A stretch of DNA of 6,072 nucleotides from an uncultured Lachnospiraceae bacterium (lineage in GTDB: Bacteria; Bacillota; Clostridia; Lachnospirales; Lachnospiraceae): NCBI GenBank assembly GCA_946631935.1, contig CAMPAP010000091.1:1-6072 (forward strand). The letters run 5' to 3'. Under the pieces are notes generated by a model, which was not told where the DNA came from, ran no database searches, and saw nothing but the letters and a program-made list of their open reading frames with translations. The first letter of the stretch is position 1, and each line of letters opens with the position of its first letter. This document shows positions 1 to 6,066 of this stretch, one piece after another. Both the position numbers and the translations under genes were made by a program.

Positions 1-2
1 AA

Positions 3-24
3 GTGTGCCGAACTTAAGGCACAC
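3..24. promoter_or_regulatory. Inverted repeat upstream of the first ABC ATPase gene
   Basis: The arms GTGTGCC (3-9) and GGCACAC (18-24) are perfectly complementary, 7 bp with five G/C pairs, separated by an 8-nt loop. No T-tract follows, so it is not a standard intrinsic terminator for an upstream gene. It ends 15 nt before the ribosome binding site of the gene at 53. It could be an operator for a sugar-responsive repressor, an mRNA 5' stabilising hairpin, or part of a longer leader cut off by the window edge. The repeat is directly visible; its role is inference. Confidence 0.4.
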
Positions 25-39
25 GAGGCTAATTTGGTT

Positions 40-45
40 AAGGAG
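40..45 (+). promoter_or_regulatory. Ribosome binding site that sets the start at 53
   Basis: AAGGAG lies 7 nt upstream of the ATG at 53. This favours that start over an in-frame GTG at 5, which would add 16 residues partly encoded by the inverted repeat and has no visible ribosome binding site. Confidence 0.85.
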
Positions 46-52
46 CAGGCTA

Positions 53-1126
53 ATGGCTGAAATATCCCTGCAGCATCTTGAAAAAATATACGATAACAAG
101 GTCCAGGCGGTTTATGATTTTAACCTTGATGTAAAAGACGGTGAGTTCATCGTCCTTGTGGGACCTTCCGGCTGCGGCAAATCCACCACACTCAGAATGG
201 TTGCCGGACTTGAAGATATTTCCGCTGGGAAACTTCTGATGGACGGAAAAGACATTACCGCAACGCCTCCCAAGGAAAGAGACATGGCAATGGTCTTCCA
301 GAACTATGCTCTTTACGGACATATGACCGTTTACGAGAACATGGCTTTTTCCCTCACGCTCAGGAAGGAAAACCCCAATGTCATCCACAAAAAAGTCTTA
401 TCTGCAGCTGAGATACTCGGGCTTACCGAACAGCTGAACAAAAAGCCCGCGCAGCTTTCTGGCGGCCAGCGTCAGAGAGTAGCCATGGGAAGATCCATTG
501 TAAGAAACCCAAAGCTTTTCCTTTTTGACGAACCTCTTTCAAATCTCGATGCAAAGCTCAGGGGTTCCACCAGAAGAGAGATACTTCTTCTTCACAAGAG
601 GCTCGGAGCCACCATGATGTATGTAACACACGACCAGACGGAGGCTCTGACACTTGCCGACAGGATAGTCTGTATGTCAATGGGACATGTACAGCAGATA
701 GGAACTCCTCTTGAACTGTATGATGATCCGGCTAATCTGTTTGTTGCAGGGTTTATCGGACTTCCTCCCATGAACTTCTTCGATGTAAAGATCATTGACG
801 GTAAAGCGGTATGTGATCAGTTTTCCATGGATCTTATCGATTCCGAAAAAGCGGCGCTTGCGTCATATAACGGAAAAGAAGTAACTCTGGGTGTGCGTCC
901 CGAAAATGTAAAGCCCGGCGGAAACATTCCGATGAACATCACATCCAATGAGAATCTGGGAATGAACACACTTGTTCACGGACATCTTGGGGATTCGCCT
1001 GTTAAGATCACCGGCAAGTTTAAGGGCTGGTGTGAGTATAAAGAAGGTGATCATGTAAATGTTGAATTTACAAAGTGTCACTTCTTCGACAAAGAAACAA
1101 CAAATGCGATTCGTGCGGAGGCATGA
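53..1126 (+). CDS. Sugar ABC importer ATP-binding protein, MsmK/UgpC/MalK family (first copy)
   Basis: A 357-residue cytoplasmic ATPase of the carbohydrate-uptake (CUT1) type, which powers import of oligosaccharides or glycerol phosphates by docking on permeases. The nucleotide-binding domain is complete: Walker A at 37-45 (GPSGCGKST), Q-loop Gln83, signature LSGGQ at 135-139, Walker B at 155-160 ending in Asp159-Glu160, D-loop 163-166 and switch His193. A C-terminal TOBE/regulatory domain follows from about 243, with the family RPE motif at 282-284, so length is normal. Two positions look divergent. The usual YALYP after the Q-loop reads YALYG (Gly89, codon GGA at 317-319), and after LDAKLR the sequence is GSTRREI where MalK-like proteins have roughly VQMRxEI. 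It is first in a four-gene cluster; its stop is 2 nt before the next gene. No permease or binding protein is adjacent, so the substrate cannot be named. MsmX-like multitask use is possible by family analogy. Confidence 0.93.
   Translation: MAEISLQHLEKIYDNKVQAVYDFNLDVKDGEFIVLVGPSGCGKSTTLRMVAGLEDISAGKLLMDGKDITATPPKERDMAMVFQNYALYGHMTVYENMAFSLTLRKENPNVIHKKVLSAAEILGLTEQLNKKPAQLSGGQRQRVAMGRSIVRNPKLFLFDEPLSNLDAKLRGSTRREILLLHKRLGATMMYVTHDQTEALTLADRIVCMSMGHVQQIGTPLELYDDPANLFVAGFIGLPPMNFFDVKIIDGKAVCDQFSMDLIDSEKAALASYNGKEVTLGVRPENVKPGGNIPMNITSNENLGMNTLVHGHLGDSPVKITGKFKGWCEYKEGDHVNVEFTKCHFFDKETTNAIRAEA
1117..1121 (+). promoter_or_regulatory. Ribosome binding site that chooses the start at 1129
   Basis: GGAGG sits within the end of the upstream ATPase gene. 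It is 7 nt from the ATG at 1129 but only 1 nt from the in-frame ATG at 1123 (which overlaps the upstream stop as ATGA). Spacing favours 1129; the alternative adds only two residues. Confidence 0.75.
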
Positions 1127-1128
1127 AA

Positions 1129-1731
1129 ATGTCTGATACCAGTAAAGAAAAAGTAAAAGATTCAAATAAAAAAGGAACGAAAAGATCCGGTGGTGTTTTT
1201 AAGGGACCTGAATTCTTGCGTAAATTCATAGTCTCTCTGAAACGTCGTCCCCAGAATGTTCCTCTTGTGATCTACGTTATCGCGTTTTGTTACTATTCCT
1301 TAAACCTTACGAATGTGTCCCATACAACCGCCCGTATACTTGGAAGGAACATGGGACTGTACGGATTTATCACCATGCTTTTTTCCATACTGCTCATTGT
1401 CTGCTTCATGAACTCATTTCCCAGAAGGAAAAAAGCCAATATCCCCATGCTCATTATCATGTTCGTTATGACGGGTGTTGTTATCTTTTGTGACACAAAG
1501 TATCAGAACACCGTCTTTACCGCACTTTACAGAGCAGATAATCCGGTCAAGGTGGAGGATTATATCGCAAAAGCATACAATATGTTAAATATCCATGTGA
1601 TGCTCCTTGGCATAGCTTCGGGACTCACAGTGCTTATGCCTCTTTACAAAAAACTGCTTGCTAAGATCCCTACCGGAATCATTATTGAAGGCAATGAGAA
1701 TATGGCCGGGATTGAACTTTCGGATGACTGA
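1129..1731 (+). CDS. Uncharacterised four-TM membrane protein A, co-encoded with ABC ATPases
   Basis: A 200-residue protein I cannot assign to a named family. Residues 1-43 form a hydrophilic tail rich in Lys and Arg. Hydrophobic segments follow at about 44-60, 76-97, 103-121 and 152-172. The basic tail, the RRKK loop at 99-102 and the KK/K-containing end after segment 4 suggest that both ends and the middle loop are cytoplasmic. Possible conserved points are NLTNVSHTTARI (59-70), FPRRKK (97-102) and AYNML (149-153). There is no signal peptide, lipobox or EAA-type coupling motif of ABC permeases. The gene lies 2 nt after one sugar-type ATPase gene and overlaps the next membrane gene by 1 nt, so a membrane complex with them is plausible but inferred. 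Similar small hypothetical proteins may sit beside ugpC-annotated genes in other Lachnospiraceae; that is memory, not a search. Confidence 0.85.
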   Translation: MSDTSKEKVKDSNKKGTKRSGGVFKGPEFLRKFIVSLKRRPQNVPLVIYVIAFCYYSLNLTNVSHTTARILGRNMGLYGFITMLFSILLIVCFMNSFPRRKKANIPMLIIMFVMTGVVIFCDTKYQNTVFTALYRADNPVKVEDYIAKAYNMLNIHVMLLGIASGLTVLMPLYKKLLAKIPTGIIIEGNENMAGIELSDD

Positions 1732-2405
1732 TGGCAAAAGATAAGACCGGAAAAAAGTCTGATAAAAAATCTGAAAAAAAAGTATCAATGGCTGAGAAGG
1801 CAGATATCACATCCGGATATTATGATCTTCACAGCGAGGCTGTGGACAGCCTTATAAATGCAAATGAAGAGAATTCCCCGGAGGTTTCCGAGGAAGAGAT
1901 TGCAAAGTACACCGGCAGGAAGTTTAAATTTAAAGGGAGCTCTTTTGTAAAGGCGGTTCTTATCAAGTGGTGGTTTGCAGGATGTGTATGTTTCCTGTTT
2001 TTGTGGGGACTTGGTCTTTACATTACCGATATGCTGGACCAGCTCTTTATAATGGGTCTTGCAGGCGGAGTTTTTACAGACCTTCTGGTAAACAATACTC
2101 TCAGATTCATCGAAGAGAAAAAGGGAGCAAATGATAAGTACATGATGTTCCCCGGCAAAAAGTACAGGTATTTTCTCTTCAACATTATTTATTCGTTCAT
2201 CATACTGTTTTTTGTGATGACGGTATATGCAATGGTGAATATGTCTGCGGCAAAGCTCAGCGGAAACAAAAATATGCTGGCGCTGGGAGTTGAGCCCGTG
2301 ATATATGGTGCGCTTTATACAGCTTTTGACATGCTGTTTATAAAAATGAAAAATGTGCTTTCGGGTATCGTAAAAGACGCCAGGGAGCAGGCTTTAAAAC
2401 CCTAA
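1731..2405 (+). CDS. Uncharacterised four-TM membrane protein B with long charged N-terminal tail
   Basis: A 224-residue protein of no family I recognise. The first 23 residues are very lysine-rich (MAKDKTGKKSDKKSEKK and on), followed by a mixed stretch with an acidic patch at about 46-56, then a basic patch at 63-68. Membrane segments are predicted by eye at about 80-98 (starting with Trp80-Trp81), 103-122, 147-170 and 183-204. The loop between segments 2 and 3 contains LRFIEEKK (124-131) and MMFPGKKY (138-145), which look cytoplasmic. The start codon overlaps the preceding stop as TGATG and has no good ribosome binding site, implying translational coupling. The ATG at 1788 also lacks one. 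No ABC-permease coupling motif is visible. The layout parallels protein A (basic tail plus four segments), suggesting that the two may pair, although I see no clear sequence similarity between them. Confidence 0.84.
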   Translation: MAKDKTGKKSDKKSEKKVSMAEKADITSGYYDLHSEAVDSLINANEENSPEVSEEEIAKYTGRKFKFKGSSFVKAVLIKWWFAGCVCFLFLWGLGLYITDMLDQLFIMGLAGGVFTDLLVNNTLRFIEEKKGANDKYMMFPGKKYRYFLFNIIYSFIILFFVMTVYAMVNMSAAKLSGNKNMLALGVEPVIYGALYTAFDMLFIKMKNVLSGIVKDAREQALKP

Positions 2406-2407
2406 CC

Positions 2408-2416
2408 GGAGGAGAG
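2408..2416 (+). promoter_or_regulatory. Strong ribosome binding site for the second ATPase gene
   Basis: GGAGGAGAG fills most of the 14-nt gap between the two genes. Its first GGAGG ends 7 nt before the ATG at 2420. The gap leaves no room for a separate promoter, which supports co-transcription with the upstream genes. Confidence 0.8.
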
Positions 2417-2419
2417 TTC

Positions 2420-3499
2420 ATGGCATATCTTGAACTAAAAGGAATAAATAAGATCTACCCTAACGGATTTCATGCGGTTCATGATTTTAATCTTGAGATC
2501 GAAAAGGGAGAATTCATTGTCTTTGTAGGGCCTTCCGGCTGCGGTAAGTCCACGACCTTAAGGATGATCGCCGGACTTGAGGATATAAGCAAAGGCGAGT
2601 TTTTGATTGGCGGTAAAAGAGCCAACGAACTCGGACCAAGGCAAAGAGAGGTTGCCATGGTATTCCAGAGTTATGCTCTGTATCCCCAGCTTACCGTTTT
2701 TGATAACTTAGGATACGGTCTGACTCTTCAGGGAGTTGATGAGGATGAGATCGAAGAGAAAGTCTTAAATGTTGCAGGTATCCTGGGACTTACGGATTAC
2801 CTCGACAGATATCCCAGAGCTCTTTCCGGAGGCCAGAGGCAGCGTGTGGCGGTAGGACGTGCCATTATCAGGAAAGTCGGAGTGTTTTTGATGGATGAGC
2901 CCCTCTCAAACCTCGATGCAAAGCAGAGAGTGACCATGCGTTCCGAGATAACCAATATTCACAGGACTACAGGAGCCACCACCATATACGTAACTCACGA
3001 CCAGACAGAAGCCATGACCATGGCTGACAGGATCGTTGTCATGAAGGAAGGCGTGGTACAGCAGATAGGAACTCCCAAGGAGCTGTATTTTGATCCTGTA
3101 AATACATTTGTTGCAGGCTTTATCGGCGAACCGCCAATGAACTTTATTAAGTCCCATGTAAACGGAGGATGTATAAAGATCGGAGAGAACACACTTGACC
3201 TTAAGGCTTCATTTGCGGATAAGATAGGAAAGTATGAAGGGAAAGATATCATTTTCGGATTCAGACCCGAATCTGTCATCCCCATGGGAACTGAAAAATC
3301 CTACTCCATGAAATGCACAGTGGAGCTTACGGAAATGCTTGGTGATAATACCAATGTCTACGTAAATATCGGTGATGATAAGGCAATCCTGAAGGTTAAT
3401 CCCCACAACACTCCCGCCATGGATTCTGCTATGGAATTTTCAGTGCCTTACAGTGAGGCATATATATTTGATGCTGAAACCGAAGAGAGGATCGTTTAA
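2420..3499 (+). CDS. Sugar ABC importer ATP-binding protein, MsmK/UgpC/MalK family (second copy)
   Basis: A 359-residue cytoplasmic ATPase of the carbohydrate-uptake type. Walker A is at 37-45, Q-loop Gln83 is followed by the normal YALYP, signature LSGGQ is at 135-139, Walker B at 155-160 (Asp159, Glu160), D-loop at 163-166 and switch His193. The TOBE/regulatory domain carries RPE at 282-284 and ends FDAETEERIV. It aligns with the ATPase at 53-1126 without gaps from residue 1 to the RPE motif, so the two are paralogues, but this copy keeps the family-typical residues where the other is divergent. It is the last gene of the cluster; a terminator begins 51 nt after its stop. CUT1 ATPases can act as homodimers serving several importers. 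Whether the two copies form a heterodimer, or one serves the membrane proteins between them, cannot be told from sequence. The substrate is unknown. Confidence 0.94.
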   Translation: MAYLELKGINKIYPNGFHAVHDFNLEIEKGEFIVFVGPSGCGKSTTLRMIAGLEDISKGEFLIGGKRANELGPRQREVAMVFQSYALYPQLTVFDNLGYGLTLQGVDEDEIEEKVLNVAGILGLTDYLDRYPRALSGGQRQRVAVGRAIIRKVGVFLMDEPLSNLDAKQRVTMRSEITNIHRTTGATTIYVTHDQTEAMTMADRIVVMKEGVVQQIGTPKELYFDPVNTFVAGFIGEPPMNFIKSHVNGGCIKIGENTLDLKASFADKIGKYEGKDIIFGFRPESVIPMGTEKSYSMKCTVELTEMLGDNTNVYVNIGDDKAILKVNPHNTPAMDSAMEFSVPYSEAYIFDAETEERIV

Positions 3500-3549
3500 A
3501 TCTTACGTGTTTTCAGTTGTTTTTACCGACTCTGTTTATCTTTAACCTG

Positions 3550-3579
3550 ACGGTTGCGCATGACTGCGCAGCCGTTTTT
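3550..3579 (+). terminator. Intrinsic terminator closing the ABC ATPase/membrane protein cluster
   Basis: Arms at 3550-3560 and 3565-3575 form an 11-bp stem with a single G-T wobble around a 4-nt TGAC loop, followed by five T residues (3575-3579). There is no equivalent T-tract for the minus strand. It separates the four-gene cluster from the debranching enzyme gene. Confidence 0.9.
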
Positions 3580-3580
3580 A

Positions 3581-3610
3581 TGTACAAATACGGACTGAAA
3601 ATGGTATAAT
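3581..3610 (+). promoter_or_regulatory. Extended -10 sigma-70-type promoter for the debranching enzyme gene
   Basis: TGGTATAAT at 3602-3610 is a perfect -10 hexamer with the TG extension. A weak -35 candidate, TGTACA at 3581-3586 (4 of 6 matches to TTGACA), lies 18 nt upstream. Transcription would start near 3616-3618, giving a leader of about 30 nt. It begins immediately after the terminator's T-tract. Confidence 0.8.
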
Positions 3611-3634
3611 TAGGCATATTTCCAAATGCGATGG

Positions 3635-3641
3635 AAGGAGG
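3635..3641 (+). promoter_or_regulatory. Ribosome binding site of the debranching enzyme gene
   Basis: AAGGAGG, a full consensus match, lies 6 nt before the ATG at 3648. It confirms that the unusual lysine-rich N-terminal tail is really translated. Confidence 0.88.
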
Positions 3642-3647
3642 ATTCTC

Positions 3648-5969
3648 ATGGCAAAAAAAACCGAACAGAAAACCTCGTCCGAAAAAATCAGTTCTGAAAA
3701 AACAAAGTCTGAAAAAATAAGTTCGGAAAAAACACCGGCAACCGAAAAAAGAGTGAAAGCCGGTGCCGAAAATCCTGCCGTAAAGACCATATCAAAATCC
3801 GAGGCTGTTGCCGGGGAGACCCGCAATGCCGTTAACAAGCTCCTTACCATAGCCGATGTACGTGCTTCGCTAAGCAATCTTGCAGAGATCCATATGGAGC
3901 CTTACGAAGTGATAAGCGGCTACGGTGTCAGACCCGGAATATACGAACTTAACGGAGCAACGGCCATCCCTACAGGGGTTAACTTTACCATTTCTTCCAA
4001 TCAGGCATATTCATGCGAACTTCTGATATATGACAGGGAAAGCAGTGAGCCCAGGGCGGTGCTTCCTTTCCCGGACAGCTACAGGATCGGAAATGTGTGG
4101 TCAATGATAGTTTTTGATATAGATATCGAGGACTTTGAATACGCATACAGGTTTGACGGCCCATATAATCCTGAGAAGGGCCTTATCTTTGATAAGAACA
4201 GGATCATACTCGATCCGTATGCAAAGGCTGTCACGGGCCAGAGTAAGTGGGGTACCCACAATGCATCTGTATATAAGGCAAGAGTTGTAAAGAACAATTT
4301 CGACTGGGGCAAATCCACCATCAGAAAACCCAAGTCCATGGAGGAACTTGTCATATATGAGATGCATGTCAGGGGCTTTACCAGAGACAAGTCTTCCAAT
4401 GTAGGTGAGGAAAAAGAGGGTACCTTTGCGGGGATCATGGAAAAGATCCCATACCTTAAGGAGCTTGGAGTCAATGCTCTTGAACTCATGCCCATATTTG
4501 AGTTTGATGAGACCTTAGATCACAGGGATTTCTACGGAAGAGAACTGATGGATTACTGGGGGTATAACACTGTTTCCTTTTTTGCTCCCAATACAAGCTA
4601 CACATCTGCGCTGGAATATAACAGGGAAGGCACGGAGCTTAAAGCCCTTATCAGGATGTGCCATGAGAATGACATTGATGTCATGCTTGACGTTGTTTTT
4701 AACCATACCGCAGAGGGCAATGAGAAGGGACCGGTTTTTTCCTTTAAGGGAATAGACAATAATATCTTCTATATGCTGACACCGGACGGATACTATTATA
4801 ATTTTTCCGGCTGTGGCAACACATTAAACTGTAACCACCCCATAGTCCAGAACCTGATCCTTGACTGTCTCAGATACTGGGTCATTACCTACCATATCGA
4901 CGGTTTCCGTTTCGATCTTGCTTCCATTCTGGGAAGAAACGAAGACGGATCTCCCATGAGCAAACCGCCTTTGCTTCAGCGTCTTGCATATGATCCCATC
5001 CTGGGCAACGTAAAACTCATAGCTGAAGCCTGGGATGCCGGAGGTCTGTATCAGGTTGGTACATTCCCTTCATGGAACAGATGGGCGGAATGGAACGGAA
5101 GATACAGGGATGACTTAAGATCCTTCTTAAAGGGAGATGCCGGAAAGGCATGCGATGCGGCAAAAAGGATATGCGGGTCCCCGGATCTTTATATTCCCGA
5201 AGTCAGAGGTCATAATGCATCGGTTAATTTCCTGAACTGTCATGATGGTTTTACTCTTCATGATATGTACACATACAACACAAAACATAATGAAGAGAAC
5301 AATTGGAACAACACGGACGGTGCGGATGACAACCGGAGCTGGAACTGCGGAGTTGAAGGCGAGACCACAGACCCGGGTATCAACGCACTGAGACGCAGAA
5401 TGGTGAGAAATGCGGTTGCGGTTCTGATGACAAGCCGCGGAACGCCAATGTTTTACATGGGAGATGAGTTTGGCAATTCCCAGGGCGGTAACAACAACGC
5501 CTATTGCCAGGATAACTATATCTCATGGCTCAACTGGAAGGATCTGGATTCAAACAGGGAGCTGTTCGATTTCTTCAAGACCATGATAAGGTTTAGGATG
5601 GAACATGACTGCATAAGAAAAAGATGCGGCGAAGATGCCTTCGGATTCCCCGGAATGTCGGTCCACAATACTGATGCCTGGAACGGAAGTTTTGAGGATT
5701 ATTCCCACTATGTCGGAGTTTGCTTTGCCGGATATCCGGGTAAGCTGAATAAAAAATGTCCTCAGGCGGTATTCCTTGCGGTCAATTCATATTGGGAGGA
5801 CCTGGATGCATCCCTTCCGAAGCTTCCGGAGGGCTGCGGGTATGACTGGGTGCTCTCTGCGGACACTTTCCTTGAGAGGCCTTTTGAGACGGGAAGAGAA
5901 AGATATGAATGCGGTTTCCGTATCCGTTCAAGGAGCGTAATGATATTTGAGACAGCACCCTCAATCTGA
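3648..5969 (+). CDS. glgX: Glycogen/starch debranching enzyme, GH13 GlgX/isoamylase type
   Basis: A 773-residue alpha-1,6-glucosidase-type enzyme expected to cleave branch points of glycogen or imported alpha-glucans in the cytoplasm (no signal peptide). Residues 1-84 are a hydrophilic Lys/Ser/Glu-rich tail with two copies of SEKISSEKT. A CBM48-like beta domain spans about 88-195 (GATAIPTGVNFTISS, then FEYAYRFDGPY). The catalytic barrel has all four GH13 regions: DVVFNHT (348-354), GFRFDLAS with nucleophile Asp423, LIAEAWD with acid/base Glu460, and NCHDGFT with His532 and transition-state Asp533. Spacing of the three acids (37 and 73 residues) fits GlgX/isoamylase. A C-terminal beta domain ends at 773. 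E. coli GlgX is 657 residues, so much of the excess is the tail. The motif AEAWDAGGLYQVG resembles isoamylases as much as enterobacterial GlgX, so limit-dextrin versus polymer preference is open. It has its own promoter and is monocistronic in this window. Confidence 0.93.
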   Translation: MAKKTEQKTSSEKISSEKTKSEKISSEKTPATEKRVKAGAENPAVKTISKSEAVAGETRNAVNKLLTIADVRASLSNLAEIHMEPYEVISGYGVRPGIYELNGATAIPTGVNFTISSNQAYSCELLIYDRESSEPRAVLPFPDSYRIGNVWSMIVFDIDIEDFEYAYRFDGPYNPEKGLIFDKNRIILDPYAKAVTGQSKWGTHNASVYKARVVKNNFDWGKSTIRKPKSMEELVIYEMHVRGFTRDKSSNVGEEKEGTFAGIMEKIPYLKELGVNALELMPIFEFDETLDHRDFYGRELMDYWGYNTVSFFAPNTSYTSALEYNREGTELKALIRMCHENDIDVMLDVVFNHTAEGNEKGPVFSFKGIDNNIFYMLTPDGYYYNFSGCGNTLNCNHPIVQNLILDCLRYWVITYHIDGFRFDLASILGRNEDGSPMSKPPLLQRLAYDPILGNVKLIAEAWDAGGLYQVGTFPSWNRWAEWNGRYRDDLRSFLKGDAGKACDAAKRICGSPDLYIPEVRGHNASVNFLNCHDGFTLHDMYTYNTKHNEENNWNNTDGADDNRSWNCGVEGETTDPGINALRRRMVRNAVAVLMTSRGTPMFYMGDEFGNSQGGNNNAYCQDNYISWLNWKDLDSNRELFDFFKTMIRFRMEHDCIRKRCGEDAFGFPGMSVHNTDAWNGSFEDYSHYVGVCFAGYPGKLNKKCPQAVFLAVNSYWEDLDASLPKLPEGCGYDWVLSADTFLERPFETGRERYECGFRIRSRSVMIFETAPSI
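3678..3737 (+). repeat. Imperfect 30-bp tandem duplication in the debranching enzyme N-terminal tail
   Basis: Units at 3678-3707 and 3708-3737 encode SEKISSEKTK and SEKISSEKTP (residues 11-20 and 21-30). They differ at a few third positions and in the last codon, so the duplication is not very recent. Each unit itself contains two SEK motifs. Nearby A-runs, including eight A at 3653-3660, make the tail prone to slippage. Confidence 0.8.
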
Positions 5970-6007
5970 AAAAGTTTGTGCAGAATGCATAAAATTTCAG
6001 CGTTTTA

Positions 6008-6036
6008 TTGAAAAAATGCCCATAAACGAGTAAGAT
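6008..6036 (+). promoter_or_regulatory. Probable promoter for a gene starting past the window end
   Basis: TTGAAA (6008-6013, 5 of 6 matches to the -35 consensus) and TAAGAT (6031-6036, 4 of 6 to the -10 consensus) are separated by exactly 17 nt in AT-rich DNA after the debranching enzyme gene. Transcription would begin near 6043. Confidence 0.5.
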
Positions 6037-6066
6037 ATTTTGGGTGTTAAAAAAAACAAAAGTCCT

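Noticed and set aside
5..52. GTG-initiated extension of the first ATPase (16 extra residues)
   Set aside because: It has no ribosome binding site, overlaps the inverted repeat, and the ATG at 53 has AAGGAG at 7 nt and starts exactly where the family's N-terminus aligns with the paralogue.
1129..2405. The two membrane proteins as ordinary MalF/MalG-type sugar permeases
   Set aside because: They are too short (200 and 224 residues), have about four segments each and lack the EAA...G coupling loop near the C-terminus.
3500..3549. T-rich stretch after the second ATPase as a separate regulatory element or small gene
   Set aside because: It has no hairpin of its own, no start with a ribosome binding site and no repeat; it reads as 3' untranslated sequence leading into the terminator.
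3578..3877. 99-residue minus-strand open frame opposite the debranching enzyme tail
   Set aside because: It is an antisense by-product of the repetitive lysine/serine codons. Its composition is Phe/Ser-rich with no ribosome binding site, and its C-terminal end crosses the terminator/promoter region.
4079..4495. 138-residue minus-strand open frame within the debranching enzyme gene
   Set aside because: It lies wholly opposite a well-conserved coding region, shows no recognisable motif and is most simply a shadow.
5989..6008. ATAAAA/TTTTAT inverted repeat after the debranching enzyme as a terminator
   Set aside because: The stem is six A-T pairs around an 8-nt loop, far too weak, and there is no following T-tract. 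I see no convincing terminator in 5970-6072.
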